From positions 496,001 to 560,000 of the forward strand of contig NZ_STGT01000004.1 of the NCBI RefSeq assembly GCF_004912145.1: a stretch of 64,000 nucleotides of DNA, given 5' to 3'. Position numbers and translations under genes: made by a program. Source of the DNA: Peteryoungia rhizophila (lineage in GTDB: Bacteria; Pseudomonadota; Alphaproteobacteria; Rhizobiales; Rhizobiaceae). The notes beneath the pieces were generated by a model. That model saw only the letters and a program-made list of their open reading frames with translations, had not been told where the DNA came from and made no database searches. Positions 27,371-35,757 of this stretch are shown in pieces. How positions within the stretch are numbered: the first letter of the stretch is position 1; each line of letters opens with the position of its first letter.

Positions 27371-27695
27371 AGGGCCTTAGGGCCCCTGTCGAACGGCGGA
27401 ACGGGGCATGGAGGGAAAGGCTCGAGGCGAGGTGCAACGGATCGCGCGCGCTCGATCACCCGACGCAGCCCGGCAAAAATAAAAGTCGTGATCTCGGCAT
27501 GGGGTTATGCCCATCAGCGGGATGCCTATGAGCAATGCGACCCGAGAGCGCTGCGTTTTGCGGCAATCTGCGTCATTTACATCAGCGAACCCGGCGAGGC
27601 GAGTGTCACTGTTCACGCCGAAGTACGCGGCGACTGAAGGATGGGCTGCGCGGCAGAGGAAAGATGAGTATGCGATCGCGCACGTTCGGCCGTCC

Positions 27696-27729
27696 GTTGT
27701 CACCCGTACAGATTGACGTTTTATGTAGC
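27696..27729 (+). repeat. parS-like repeat copy 2
   Basis: GTTGTCACCCGTACAGATTG followed by ACGTTTTATGTAG. One mismatch from copy 1 in the first 20 bases. No gene is recognised between copies 1 and 2. Confidence 0.6.
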
Positions 27730-27876
27730 AATATCATGGTGTTAGACCATGCAAGGAACAGATGTGGGAAGAATGTTTTACGCTTCAACCCACCGGCGCC
27801 GCCGCAGAACGGTAATCTGGTTCCGTCCAGAGGATGAAGCCGCGTACAAAAAAATCCCCGAAATCGAAGCAAGGCG

Positions 27877-28080
27877 TCAGCCCGTCACGGGATCAGTATG
27901 CAAGTCCAGCTTGCCGTGTAGCCGTTTTGCCATCATCAATGCGTCAAGTTCGGGTGCCGATGGCCCGTATTTGGAAAAAAGCCTTTCCGCTTCGGACTCG
28001 CTCAGCTGGTAGGCGTCCCTGAACTGGTCGAGTGTGTAGGAATTCGACGATTGCGAGCGATATTTGACTGGAATGGTCAT
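27877..28080 (-). CDS. small hypothetical plasmid protein (67 aa)
   Basis: A 67-residue protein from ATG 28080. It starts MTIPVKYRSQ and contains YTLDQFRDAYQLSESEAERL and KRLHGKLDLHTD. It is short, charged and probably helical, with the YQLSESEAERLFSKYG part resembling a small HTH-like segment, though I cannot name a family. Conservation of the reading frame relative to the decayed copy at 26696-26830 supports it being a real gene. I have set aside longer upstream starts because similarity with the fossil and composition fit only the last 67 residues. Confidence 0.55.
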   Translation of the reverse strand: MTIPVKYRSQSSNSYTLDQFRDAYQLSESEAERLFSKYGPSAPELDALMMAKRLHGKLDLHTDPVTG

Positions 28081-28531
28081 CTGGTCCCCGGAGACGTTAA
28101 TAGAAGGTGAAGCCGGATGACGTAGGAACTCGCCTGCCCATTCGTTGGCCACGAAGAGAAACCGGAAAAATCCTCGTGTTTTCCATATCATCATGTCCGG
28201 TTGACACGGACAAACCTTCCACCGTGAAAACGCGCAGCCCGGGCTCAGGTTCCCTAGGTGAGCGCCGCACACGACCACATTTCAACGGCGGTCGTCCGGT
28301 CGGGAAGGTCCTGATCTCGTGGGGAAGGGCTAGAATTGCAAGCTGAGGCCAACAGTTTCGTGGTGCCCTTACACTTTAATATGGCACTGGAACCTGCTCT
28401 TGATGCCGAGATACCAACGACGTAACGGTACACATCATTTGCAATTTGCGCCCGCCGTTCGCAACCGTGTTGCGCTGCTGACAAGAGTGATGTCTGGTAG
28501 AAATTGCCGAAGCAGGCTTGGGGAAGAACGA

Positions 28532-28765
28532 TTGATCAGTGGCCATTATTTCGATGATGAGCAGGAAATTGGCCCACAGGCTTTGACGCTGTTGCGCAAA
28601 GTGCTGGCGGACCTTTTTCGGGACCAGACAGACAATCTGGACGCAGATGCTAAGCTGGACTTGGCGAAGGAGCTTGTTGCGCTCTTCAAATCGGGCTTTC
28701 GCAGCGAGGAGGAACTCAAGGCAATGGTTCAGCGCAGCCTTCCCCTAGATCAGGGAAACGGGTAG
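28532..28765 (+). CDS. small hypothetical helical protein (77 aa)
   Basis: A possible 77-residue protein from TTG 28532, chosen because GGGGAAG is about 8 nt upstream and the sequence becomes protein-like there. It contains alternating charged and hydrophobic helical stretches (LTLLRKVLADLF, DLAKELVALFKSG, EEELKAMVQRSL). A longer frame reaches back to 28403 but its Arg-rich start looks non-coding. No family recognised. It lies in the decayed region, so it may be a remnant. Confidence 0.4.
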   Translation: MISGHYFDDEQEIGPQALTLLRKVLADLFRDQTDNLDADAKLDLAKELVALFKSGFRSEEELKAMVQRSLPLDQGNG

Positions 28766-28993
28766 CGACGCGCCGCCCACGTCTTAGACGAGGGGGATGC
28801 AAGGGCAACTCGGACTCGCGGCCACCGGCGTGATTGCCTTGAGTTCTTCCGTGCAGTCGCCTGAGCCGATGCGTAGGAAAATGGGATCGTCATCAAAACT
28901 GGACCTTTTCGTGAGTTGTTTGAGGTGCGCAACAGCTAGCGCTGTGAACCGCATCTTGGGTACGGTTTGTCATTCACTCGTCTCATGCTCCGT

Positions 28994-29680
28994 CTAACGA
29001 TGCAGCTGGTCCATCAACCGGGCAGCGCGGCCGCTGCGACGCTGGGCGTTGCTGTCGTACTCTGATGCCTGCTGAACGGATCGATGCCGTGACTGCTCCA
29101 TGGCTTCGGATAGCGGAACGCCGCGATTTGCCGCCTTCGTCAAGTATCCGGACCGCAAGCCATGCGCTGAAAACTCCGCGAGACCGAACCCGGCAAGTTC
29201 GACCCGGCGCGAAATATTCCCCCAGCGATCGATAGCCCGGAAGACACTGCGCTTGTCGATCTTCGCAGCATCAAGCCAGGCGTTCAGTGCGTCAACGGGA
29301 CGTCCAGCAAGATAGGTCACTTCAATCGCTCTCAGCGCCGCTGGTTTTCCTACGACCCAGATGAAGCGAACGAGACGTAAGGGGAGGGGCATCGTCGATC
29401 TGGATCGGCTCTTCAGACTGCAGCTAGTCGATCCTGAGGGCCGCGGTTTCGCTGCGGCCGGCCGCCCGAGGTAAAGACAACCATCAGGATTGCACGGTCT
29501 CTGACATCACGCAGGTCGCCCGTTATGCAGGTCGCGATGAGCTTGGACAGAATATGCACGGTGACGGCCTTGGCGCTTTTCCGCTTACTTGTTCGCGGCG
29601 TTGCGCGGACAGCCAGCCGGATGGCCGATCGCAGGGTAGGGGAGCTGGATAAGCTATCAAGTCCACGGCATTTGGTCAGC
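28994..29680 (-). pseudogene. decayed inverted copy of the tyrosine recombinase
   Basis: Two minus-strand pieces match the recombinase at 24787-25932. SSSPTLRSAIRLAVRATPR and LRDVRDRAILMVVFTSGGR come from the first half of the catalytic domain. GRPVDALNAWLDAAKIDK, EFSAHGLRSGYLTKAANRG and MEQSRHRSVQQASEY come from the second. The N-terminal 150 residues are gone and a frameshift/deletion separates the pieces. The catalytic Tyr is changed (SEYDSNAQ instead of SEYYNHAQ). It faces the intact gene. Confidence 0.85.
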
Positions 29681-29696
29681 CCCCCGACGAAACATC

Positions 29697-29974
29697 TCAC
29701 TTATCACTGGAAGCCTGAATTTCCGCGAAGTCCTTCTCCAACTGCTTCAGGAGCATCGCTGCCAGCTCTTCAGACATTTCTCCCGTCTTGAACACGCGGC
29801 GAGGATCCGCACGGCCTTTAGTTTTTCGAAGAGCTCGACAGGCAGGACAACGACTGATGGCCGGCCATGCTTGGTCGACGTGATCGGGCTCTCCTTGGCC
29901 TCGTCGGGGTACCGGCCGAAGTGCCGCATGATTTCGACTGTCGTAACGGTACGCACATAAAATACCCCACTCAT
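29697..29974 (-). pseudogene. frameshifted Phd/YefM-type antitoxin
   Basis: The start of the frame (TVTTVEIMRHFGRYPDEAK, then ITSTKHGRPSVVVLPVELFE) is a Phd/YefM antitoxin N-terminus with its DNA-binding fold. After KLKAVRIL the zero frame becomes implausible. A +1 shift gives FKTGEMSEELAAMLLKQLEK and a stop at 29699-29697, a convincing C-terminal tail. One frameshift therefore interrupts the gene. No toxin gene is seen next to it. Confidence 0.65.
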
Positions 29975-30534
29975 TTTTCTGATTTATTCAGAAAACACAG
30001 AAACCCGCAAACAGTTTGGTATGAAAATTGCTTTCAGGGTGTAATGGCCATCGACGCGCCTGGTTCATAGAATGAGATGCGGTCGAATTGAGTGCGTTGC
30101 AGCGAGCGCAACGAGATGTCGTTTGTGGGAGGGGCGAAATTCTACGCCAAAACTTGCGCCTCCCAAATTTGCCGGTGAGCTGATGTGCCCCATCAGAGCG
30201 GGGAGACATGGGCTAACAGGTCGGGCGACGATCAGAAAGCAGATCTGCCTTGGAGCCTGACTTTGCCAGGCAGAAGTACGACTGACAACGGATGCAAAAA
30301 CGCGGGCGATCTCATACGCATCTTTCCACCGCCGCTCGGCGCCACGTTCAACCGCCGGGAGCTTCGGTGTAAACGAGCTTCTACCTTCATCACCGAAGTT
30401 CGCTCAAGTGACCTCCGAGACCATCCCATACGCGGTCTCCAAGTTCGCTCGCATTAGACATGAACATGTTGAAGTGGACGGCTCCCGGCGGCATGGAATG
30501 TGCCAGAATGAGTACGTCGAAATCTCAATCGAAG
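29975..30534. other. region without intact gene; holds a weak parS-like repeat
   Basis: About 560 bp with no credible coding frame. CGTACGACTGACAACG at 30276-30291 is the reverse complement of CGTTGTCAGTCGTACG, sharing 13 of the first 14 bases (GTTGTCAGTCGTAC) of the repeat family, but the rest is unrelated. Probably decayed sequence. Confidence 0.35.
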
Positions 30535-31220
30535 GAGGACGTCCGTTGAAGAGTCTATTCGAACTGGCATGGCCACGTCAAAATGCGGTTTTCAACTGCA
30601 TGCGGTGAACTTGATGGAGCAGCCCATCTTGCGCAGAAGGCTCTCGTCTAAGAAGATGCTGAAATGCTTCAAAAATACACTACCAACCACCGTTGCGGTG
30701 GAAGCATACGGTGGTTCTCACCAGCCGATGGCTGGGTTCGTTTAGTCACGATGTGAAGCTTATTGTCCCGCAGCTCGCCAAACTTTTTGTCAAGCGTGGG
30801 AAGAACGACGGTGCAGATGCCGAAGCTTTGAGTCAGGCGATGAGCCCGCCGACGATGCGGTTCGTCACCGCGAAGACGACCGATCAGCAGGCAGCTTTTT
30901 TGCTGGTCGGGGTCAGGCAGAGACTACTGGACAATCGCACCCAACTCGCCAATGCCATTCCTGGTTTTCCTATGGAGTTCGGGGGCGTCGCGGCGAAAGG
31001 TATGCGCCGAATAGAACCTTTGTTGGAGCGCCTCGCAGCAGATGAATCCTTGCCGGGATCGGGGCGCGAACTATTCGCCCTGCATGGAGAGGAGCATCGC
31101 GAATTAATTCGAAAAATTGAACAAGTCGATGAATGGCTGATGAAGTTGCATCGCGCTGATGAATGCAGCAAGCGCCTGGCCGCAATCCCGGGGGTCGGCC
31201 CGGTAGGGCATCGCTCCTGA
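30535..31220 (+). pseudogene. IS110-family transposase remnant
   Basis: The first part (about 30578-30748) translates to KCGFQLHAVNLMEQPILRRR and continues to EAYGGSHQ. In another frame HDVKLIVPQLAKLFVKRGKN, DGADAEALSQAMSPPTMRFV and onwards to AAIPGVGPVG follow, which is the IS110 DEDD transposase N-terminal domain up to the start of the transposase-20 part. A frameshift/stop near 30748 and loss of the C-terminal half make it dead. Ends of the element are not recognisable. Confidence 0.8.
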
Positions 31221-31733
31221 TGAAGAAAACTCCAGATCCGTGGATGTTCAAAGAATGGCCGCGCATATGCAAGCAAGCTATCCGCTCTAAATCATCTGAA
31301 ACAATGCTCGCAAGTCGTGCGCCGTGCCGGCCGAGCGAGATAACGCAGCTTCGTGCATACTGCAGCGTTTTCGCGTCCATTACCTTATCGGCATTGATGG
31401 CCAGCTTCCTATGCTCTGATTGCGGAAGCCCGGACCTTGCCTTAGATATTTGCCCGGACGGCGGCGTATCGTCGGGTAGTAGCGTTCCCGAAGCACCCCG
31501 CCCACCTGCCTTTTCCTCCAGGCCTTCTTCCACCGTTTGCCATCACCCGTACGTATCTGCTTTTCATATAGAAAAAATCAATCTGTACGGCTGACAATGG
31601 ATGGATGAACCCGAGCGATGCTGAATTCATCCTTGCGACCGCCGGTCAGCACCCCTTCGGTCCGGCAGACCTCCATATGGCGGAGATTTTGCCTTGACTA
31701 CCCGACTTCTGTCGCCCTGCCTTCGTCGAAACC
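31221..31733. other. downstream region of repC
   Basis: 513 bp without a gene. It is homologous to 27185-27470 downstream of the repC fossil (shared CGACAGAAGTCGG, AAGCAAAATC and GGAGGGAAAGGC/GGAGGAAAAGGC blocks). It carries the parS-like repeat described separately. Confidence 0.55.
31538..31598 (-). repeat. parS-like repeat copy 3 with inverted partner, downstream of repC
   Basis: On the minus strand ATTGTCAGCCGTACAGATTG followed by ATTTTTTCTATATG (31598-31564). Directly beside it, in opposite orientation, CCATCACCCGTACG (from 31540) continues into CTGCTTTTCATATAG, so two diverged copies face each other. In several repABC plasmids parS lies downstream of repC. Confidence 0.6.
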
Positions 31734-32948
31734 TCATCCCGCTGCCAGCCTTTCTTCCCCGTTCGCCCGCATCAGGGCCATGATCATCGGGCCGAGGGAA
31801 AACTCGCCACGTGTCGCCCGTCTTGTGAGATCACGCAGATAACCACCCGCCGAGTTGATATGTCCTGCCCTTTCCAGGATCGCGGCCACCGCAACCGCCG
31901 CGTTTTCGGGCCCCATCGCCTCACAGGCATCCTGATAGGCCGAGGGACTAATGCCCATCATCGACCGCACGACGACGGCGGCCTGCATCAGATCCCGCCA
32001 TTGGGTAATCGCGCCGCCCGGACCGTAATCGACAATCTGCGGGCAGGCTTTCAGCACCAGAGCCAAGGGAAACGCCTTCATCGGCTCCCTCTGAGCTTTC
32101 GGCTCAATCCTCGGGCTTTCCCCCTGCTCTTTTCCAGAGCTAGGTTCAAGTTCATGGATAGATTCGGTATTTGAATTCTGTATATGACGCTCATTATCAG
32201 CGGCATTGCCGCTCATATTCTCAGAATTAAGCACATTTTCCAGCAGGTTGGACACATCCGAGCGCAACAGGTTCAGTTCTGCCAAGCACGCTTCGGCGAT
32301 CTGGATTGTAAGGGTGCGTGGAAGGTGTGCGACGATCGTCAGATAGCGATCCTCCAATGCCTGCCAGTCGCCATCTACGCCCTCTTCGAGCGCTGCGGAG
32401 ATCAGCTTGCGAATGTCTCGCCTGCAGATCGTCAGCGCCTCCTTTGCCAACTGAAAACGCCGGCGATCAGCGACGACCTTTTGTGCCAGCAGTGCGAGTT
32501 CTTCCCTGCGTGCCAGAAGCGGCTCGAGACTGAAGCCGAATGCGTCTTCGACGCTTCCATCACGCGCCTTATGGGCATATCGCTTGCCATTGGGGCTGTC
32601 TTTGCGGGCAATCAAGCCCACCTCGATCAGGAGCCCGATATGGCGTCTCAGCGTTGCGTCGGCCATGCCATGTGCCCGAAGGCTCAATTGTGCATTGGAA
32701 GGAAACACGATCAGCCCGGCCTCCTCTGACAATTCGGTCTGAGGATAGAAGCTCAGCAAGGCATCGAGAACTGTCAGCGCACGATCGGGAATCCCGATGA
32801 GAAGCCGTGCTTCGCACACATCGCGAAACAGCTTCCACTTGTCGGCGGTTCTTCCCTGCCTGGCCTTTGCAGTTTCGATCTGACGGCTCACCTGGGCGAG
32901 CTTTATCGCTCCCCGCCCAAAGGGCGTGGATATGGAATTCCTCTGCAT
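31734..32948 (-). CDS. repC: replication initiator RepC
   Basis: A 404-residue RepC, the initiator of repABC plasmids. The N-terminal winged-helix DNA-binding domain (about 1-250) has KWKLFRDVCEARLLIGIPDR and LSLRAHGMADATLRRHIGLL. A variable linker (255-290) precedes the C-terminal domain with QWRDLMQAAVVVRSMMGISP and AMGPENAAVAVAAILERAGH. oriV in this family lies inside repC, and the AT-rich stretch around 32160-32240 is the likely place. Last gene of the repABC operon. Translation is expected to be limited by the antisense RNA in the repB-repC gap. Confidence 0.95.
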   Translation of the reverse strand: MQRNSISTPFGRGAIKLAQVSRQIETAKARQGRTADKWKLFRDVCEARLLIGIPDRALTVLDALLSFYPQTELSEEAGLIVFPSNAQLSLRAHGMADATLRRHIGLLIEVGLIARKDSPNGKRYAHKARDGSVEDAFGFSLEPLLARREELALLAQKVVADRRRFQLAKEALTICRRDIRKLISAALEEGVDGDWQALEDRYLTIVAHLPRTLTIQIAEACLAELNLLRSDVSNLLENVLNSENMSGNAADNERHIQNSNTESIHELEPSSGKEQGESPRIEPKAQREPMKAFPLALVLKACPQIVDYGPGGAITQWRDLMQAAVVVRSMMGISPSAYQDACEAMGPENAAVAVAAILERAGHINSAGGYLRDLTRRATRGEFSLGPMIMALMRANGEERLAAG

Positions 32949-33043
32949 TTTTCTTCACCTTCTTGAAGGCAACAGAAAACTGCTCACCAAAAACGGTGCC
33001 AAAGACTCTTGACTAGAATTCCCGGAGATGCGATTCTCAATCT

Positions 33044-33099
33044 GCTAGGATATGAGGAAGGCTTCCAGGGCGGCGACGCTTGGGGGGCCTTTTTCTTTT
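33044..33099 (+). ncRNA. antisense ctRNA in the repB-repC intergenic region
   Basis: On the strand opposite repC, TTGACT (33009-33014) with a weak -10 (GATTCT, 33032-33037, 17-bp spacing) could start an RNA near 33044. A terminator follows: GGCTTCCAGGGCG (33060-33072) pairs with CGCTTGGGGGGCC (33077-33089), then TTTTTCTTTT. The roughly 55-nt product matches the small incompatibility RNA known in repABC plasmids, which blocks RepC translation. Position and terminator are convincing; the transcription start is inferred. Confidence 0.7.
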
Positions 33100-33113
33100 G
33101 CGTTTCGTCTCCT

Positions 33114-34091
33114 TTAAGACTTGGACTGTTTCCGGAACTCGGCATGAAGCCGCTCGAGATTCTCGGCGATGTAACGTCCGAAACTCGCGGCTTCCTTGGA
33201 TTTCAGGGAAATCGAATACGTCTTGCCCGTTCCCTTGAACTCGGCCGTCACCGCAGCATCATCCGACTGCCAGCTGCCTGACGGGCGCATGGGACGGCGG
33301 GGCTTGGCTGCATTGCGAACAGTCGCCATCAGGCGCTCGAAGCGCTCCTCGGACGACAGGCCCGAAAAGCCTTCGCTATTGATGGCAGTCTCGGCTTGAA
33401 CAAGCGCGTCTGGGTGTTCGACAGCGCCGGCCAGATCAAGCCAACGGTCGCGACCAATGCCTTTCGCCGCGCCAATCGCCTGAATGATCGTCTCCGGCAC
33501 GCGTGCGGTGACCGACGACATGCGCGTCAACAGTGCTCCATCGATAGACAGAGCGAGCTGAATCGTCCTGCGGTCATGGCCCATGGCCTGAAGATGATGG
33601 GCAAAGGCTGCACGCTCGATGAAGGACAGGTTCTCGCGGGCAGAATTTTCCTGCCCCTGGGCGATGACGTGGTCGACATCCGAAACATGCTTGACCACTG
33701 CCTTGACAGGACGCCCGAGCAGACGTGCAGCGCGCACACGCCGGTGTCCAAAGACGATCTGATATCGCCCCTTGTCGGCGGGATTGGGCCGCACCAGTAC
33801 GGGTGTGTCCTGTCCGCGCTCACGGATGGCTTCCACCAGTTCGTTGAACGCCTCTTCATCTTCGCCCATGCGGTCAGAAACAAAGGATTTGTCGACGAGC
33901 GATGGATCAAGCTCGATCACCGCCTCTCCAACCAATGCCTGATCGGCGATCGCGGCTTTCTCCGCCAGTTCGCTGAGCGAACTGATCATCGATCTTGATG
34001 CCCCCCTGTTGGCATAGCCAGGCGTGGCCTTGCGCTCGGGGCGAGGACCGTCAGCGGCCGTGATATTGGCAAAGATGTCCTTACGCGCCAT
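33114..34091 (-). CDS. repB: ParB-like partition protein RepB
   Basis: A 325-residue RepB that binds parS and works with RepA to segregate the plasmid. The ParB N-terminal domain has the box-II GHRRVRAARLLG (near 137) and NSARENLSFIERA (near 166), followed by an HTH and the RepB-type C-terminal domain with the RPMRPSGSW linker. It starts 74 bp after repA, and that gap holds a parS-like repeat. The gap to repC (165 bp) holds the ctRNA. Confidence 0.95.
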   Translation of the reverse strand: MARKDIFANITAADGPRPERKATPGYANRGASRSMISSLSELAEKAAIADQALVGEAVIELDPSLVDKSFVSDRMGEDEEAFNELVEAIRERGQDTPVLVRPNPADKGRYQIVFGHRRVRAARLLGRPVKAVVKHVSDVDHVIAQGQENSARENLSFIERAAFAHHLQAMGHDRRTIQLALSIDGALLTRMSSVTARVPETIIQAIGAAKGIGRDRWLDLAGAVEHPDALVQAETAINSEGFSGLSSEERFERLMATVRNAAKPRRPMRPSGSWQSDDAAVTAEFKGTGKTYSISLKSKEAASFGRYIAENLERLHAEFRKQSKS

Positions 34092-34117
34092 GAACCCTGT
34101 CCTTCACCATGTCCAGG

Positions 34118-34163
34118 GCGATAAAAAGCCTGGATAAAACCTCATTCTGTACGGCTGACAACG
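34118..34163 (-). repeat. parS-like repeat copy 4 between repA and repB
   Basis: Immediately after the repA stop (minus strand, TAG then TCC) comes GTTGTCAGCCGTACAGAATG followed by AGGTTTTATCC. It matches copies 1-3 over the first 17 bases. In the pTi-type repABC operons parS lies in exactly this repA-repB gap. Confidence 0.65.
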
Positions 34164-34165
34164 GA

Positions 34166-35353
34166 CTATGCACGGCGACGCCCCCAAGCCCGTTCAAGCA
34201 GATCGACGACCTCAGCGTTGACGAGGTCCATTGCCTCTCTTGCTCGGTCATACGTCGAAGATGTGAACTGCGAGCGCTCAACCTCGTAAAGTGTCTGCTT
34301 GGTCAAACCCGCATCTGACACCGCTGTTGTCTTGACCATGTGGTTCTTCATCATCTGCTGGGCAAACATCGACTGCATGAAGCCCACCATCTGCTGCTGT
34401 GGAATATCCATGGGTTCGAAACGCGTGATCAGGTAGCGGAACCAGTCCAGGCTCACATTCACGCCGGCGCTTTCGACGCTTTTCAGGATGTCACCCAGCA
34501 TCAGAAGGAACTGGGACATCGACATGATGTCAAGCATCTGCGGGTGAACCGTGATTAGAACGGAAGTGGCGGCTGTCAGAGCCGTCAGCGTCAGATAACC
34601 GAGTTGGGGAGGGCAATCGATGACGACGACATCATATTGGTCTTCCACCTCGGCTAGAGCGTTGCCGATGCGGGTATAGAAGAGCTTGCCCTCCATACTG
34701 TCCTTCCGCTGCATGGCGAGCGGAGTCTCGTATTCATATTCCTGCAGCTCTAGATTGGCCGGAACGACATGCAGGTTTGGTAAGTTCGTCGGCTGGATGA
34801 TCTCCGTGATCGAGCGGCGGCTGTCGTCATAACGAATGGACTCGTAGAAGGACGGCTTCTCATCGAGTTCCGGCTGGATCCCGTAAAGCGCTGTCAGTGA
34901 AGCCTGCGGGTCGAGATCGATCGCAAGGACCCGGTACCCGCTCAAGGCCAAGTATTGGGCGAGATGTGCCGAGGTCGTTGTCTTGCCGGAACCACCCTTG
35001 AAGTTGACGACTGCGAGTACCTGGAGTTTTTCACCCGGGCGCCGATGCGGTACGCGGTCAAGAAGGGCGCGCAGTTCGTCGATCTGCGCTGCCGTGTAGT
35101 ACCGACGACCCGTGGACGTGGTATAAGGTTCGCCACCCTTGCCCTGAAGGTGGAGCTTCTTCAGATAACTGGGCGACACACCGACAAACTGCGCCACTTC
35201 GGCCAAGGGAAACAGGCGTAGCGTCTTTTGCGCATTTGGAGGAAATTTCTCCATGCGCAGCATGTCGAGCTTCGAGGAGATCTCGCCGCCCTGTTCGAGG
35301 ATGATATCGGCAAAACTCGGCACCGTATCCAGCATCGCTCGTTTCACATTCAT
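34166..35353 (-). CDS. repA: ParA-like partition ATPase RepA
   Basis: A 395-residue RepA of the ParA family. A MerR/HTH-like N-terminal part (LFPLAEVAQFVGVSPSYLKK) precedes the deviant Walker A FKGGSGKTTTSAHLAQ (near 115), DLDPQASLT (near 148) and DCPPQLGYLT (near 250). RepA segregates the plasmid and autorepresses the repABC promoter with RepB as co-repressor. Its ATG is 18 bp from the inverted repeat at 35371-35409, the probable operator. Confidence 0.95.
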   Translation of the reverse strand: MNVKRAMLDTVPSFADIILEQGGEISSKLDMLRMEKFPPNAQKTLRLFPLAEVAQFVGVSPSYLKKLHLQGKGGEPYTTSTGRRYYTAAQIDELRALLDRVPHRRPGEKLQVLAVVNFKGGSGKTTTSAHLAQYLALSGYRVLAIDLDPQASLTALYGIQPELDEKPSFYESIRYDDSRRSITEIIQPTNLPNLHVVPANLELQEYEYETPLAMQRKDSMEGKLFYTRIGNALAEVEDQYDVVVIDCPPQLGYLTLTALTAATSVLITVHPQMLDIMSMSQFLLMLGDILKSVESAGVNVSLDWFRYLITRFEPMDIPQQQMVGFMQSMFAQQMMKNHMVKTTAVSDAGLTKQTLYEVERSQFTSSTYDRAREAMDLVNAEVVDLLERAWGRRRA

Positions 35354-35370
35354 TTGCCCGGAAGCCCTTT

Positions 35371-35409
35371 GTCACGATATTTTCGCGAAAACACGGAAAT
35401 TATCGTGAC
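35371..35409. promoter_or_regulatory. putative RepA operator upstream of repA
   Basis: GTCACGATA (35371-35379) and TATCGTGAC (35401-35409) are perfect inverted arms, with a second palindrome TTTTCGCGAAAA (35380-35391) inside. The position just ahead of repA fits autoregulation by RepA/RepB known for repABC operons. Confidence 0.6.
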
Positions 35410-35553
35410 TGTTATCCGATTCCCGAGTCTTGGCAAGCAATAAGCCCCGACCCCCAAGGCCAAGTCCGACGGATGTCCGTGTGCTTCAGGCCCGGAATTC
35501 TGCAAATACGCGAGCGATTCCAATACCTTGTGCGAAGCTTGACTCAAAAGGCC

Positions 35554-35571
35554 GATGACAGATCTGCAACC
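35554..35571. promoter_or_regulatory. tra-box-like TraR site I
   Basis: The core CAGATCTGCA (35559-35568) is identical to the centre of the TraR box known from Ti plasmids (ATGTGCAGATCTGCACAT). The flanks diverge. It lies about 200 bp from both the repA and traI starts, allowing joint control of copy number and transfer. Confidence 0.55.
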
Positions 35572-35688
35572 GGAACGGGGCATTCGAGGCGCCGTCGGCC
35601 CCGTGTTTCACCCGTCAAAGCCGAGCAAAACCGATTCTTGGCGCTGCACAAGCCCGACTCACCCGCCACCGCGTGATCATCCACCGCT

Positions 35689-35706
35689 TAACAGATTTGC
35701 AACTAG
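35689..35706. promoter_or_regulatory. tra-box-like TraR site II upstream of traI
   Basis: CAGATTTGCA (35692-35701) matches 9 of 10 core tra-box bases, about 57 bp before the traI ATG, a suitable place for activation of the traI-trb promoter. Confidence 0.5.
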
Positions 35707-35757
35707 ACCGAGGCCCGACACTCATCTCTGCTTAGACCCTCAACCGAGGGAAATCCT

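Noticed and set aside
27332-27716. Several frames of 70-110 codons between the parS-like repeats
   Set aside because: They overlap one another on both strands, lack RBS and motifs, and lie in decayed DNA.
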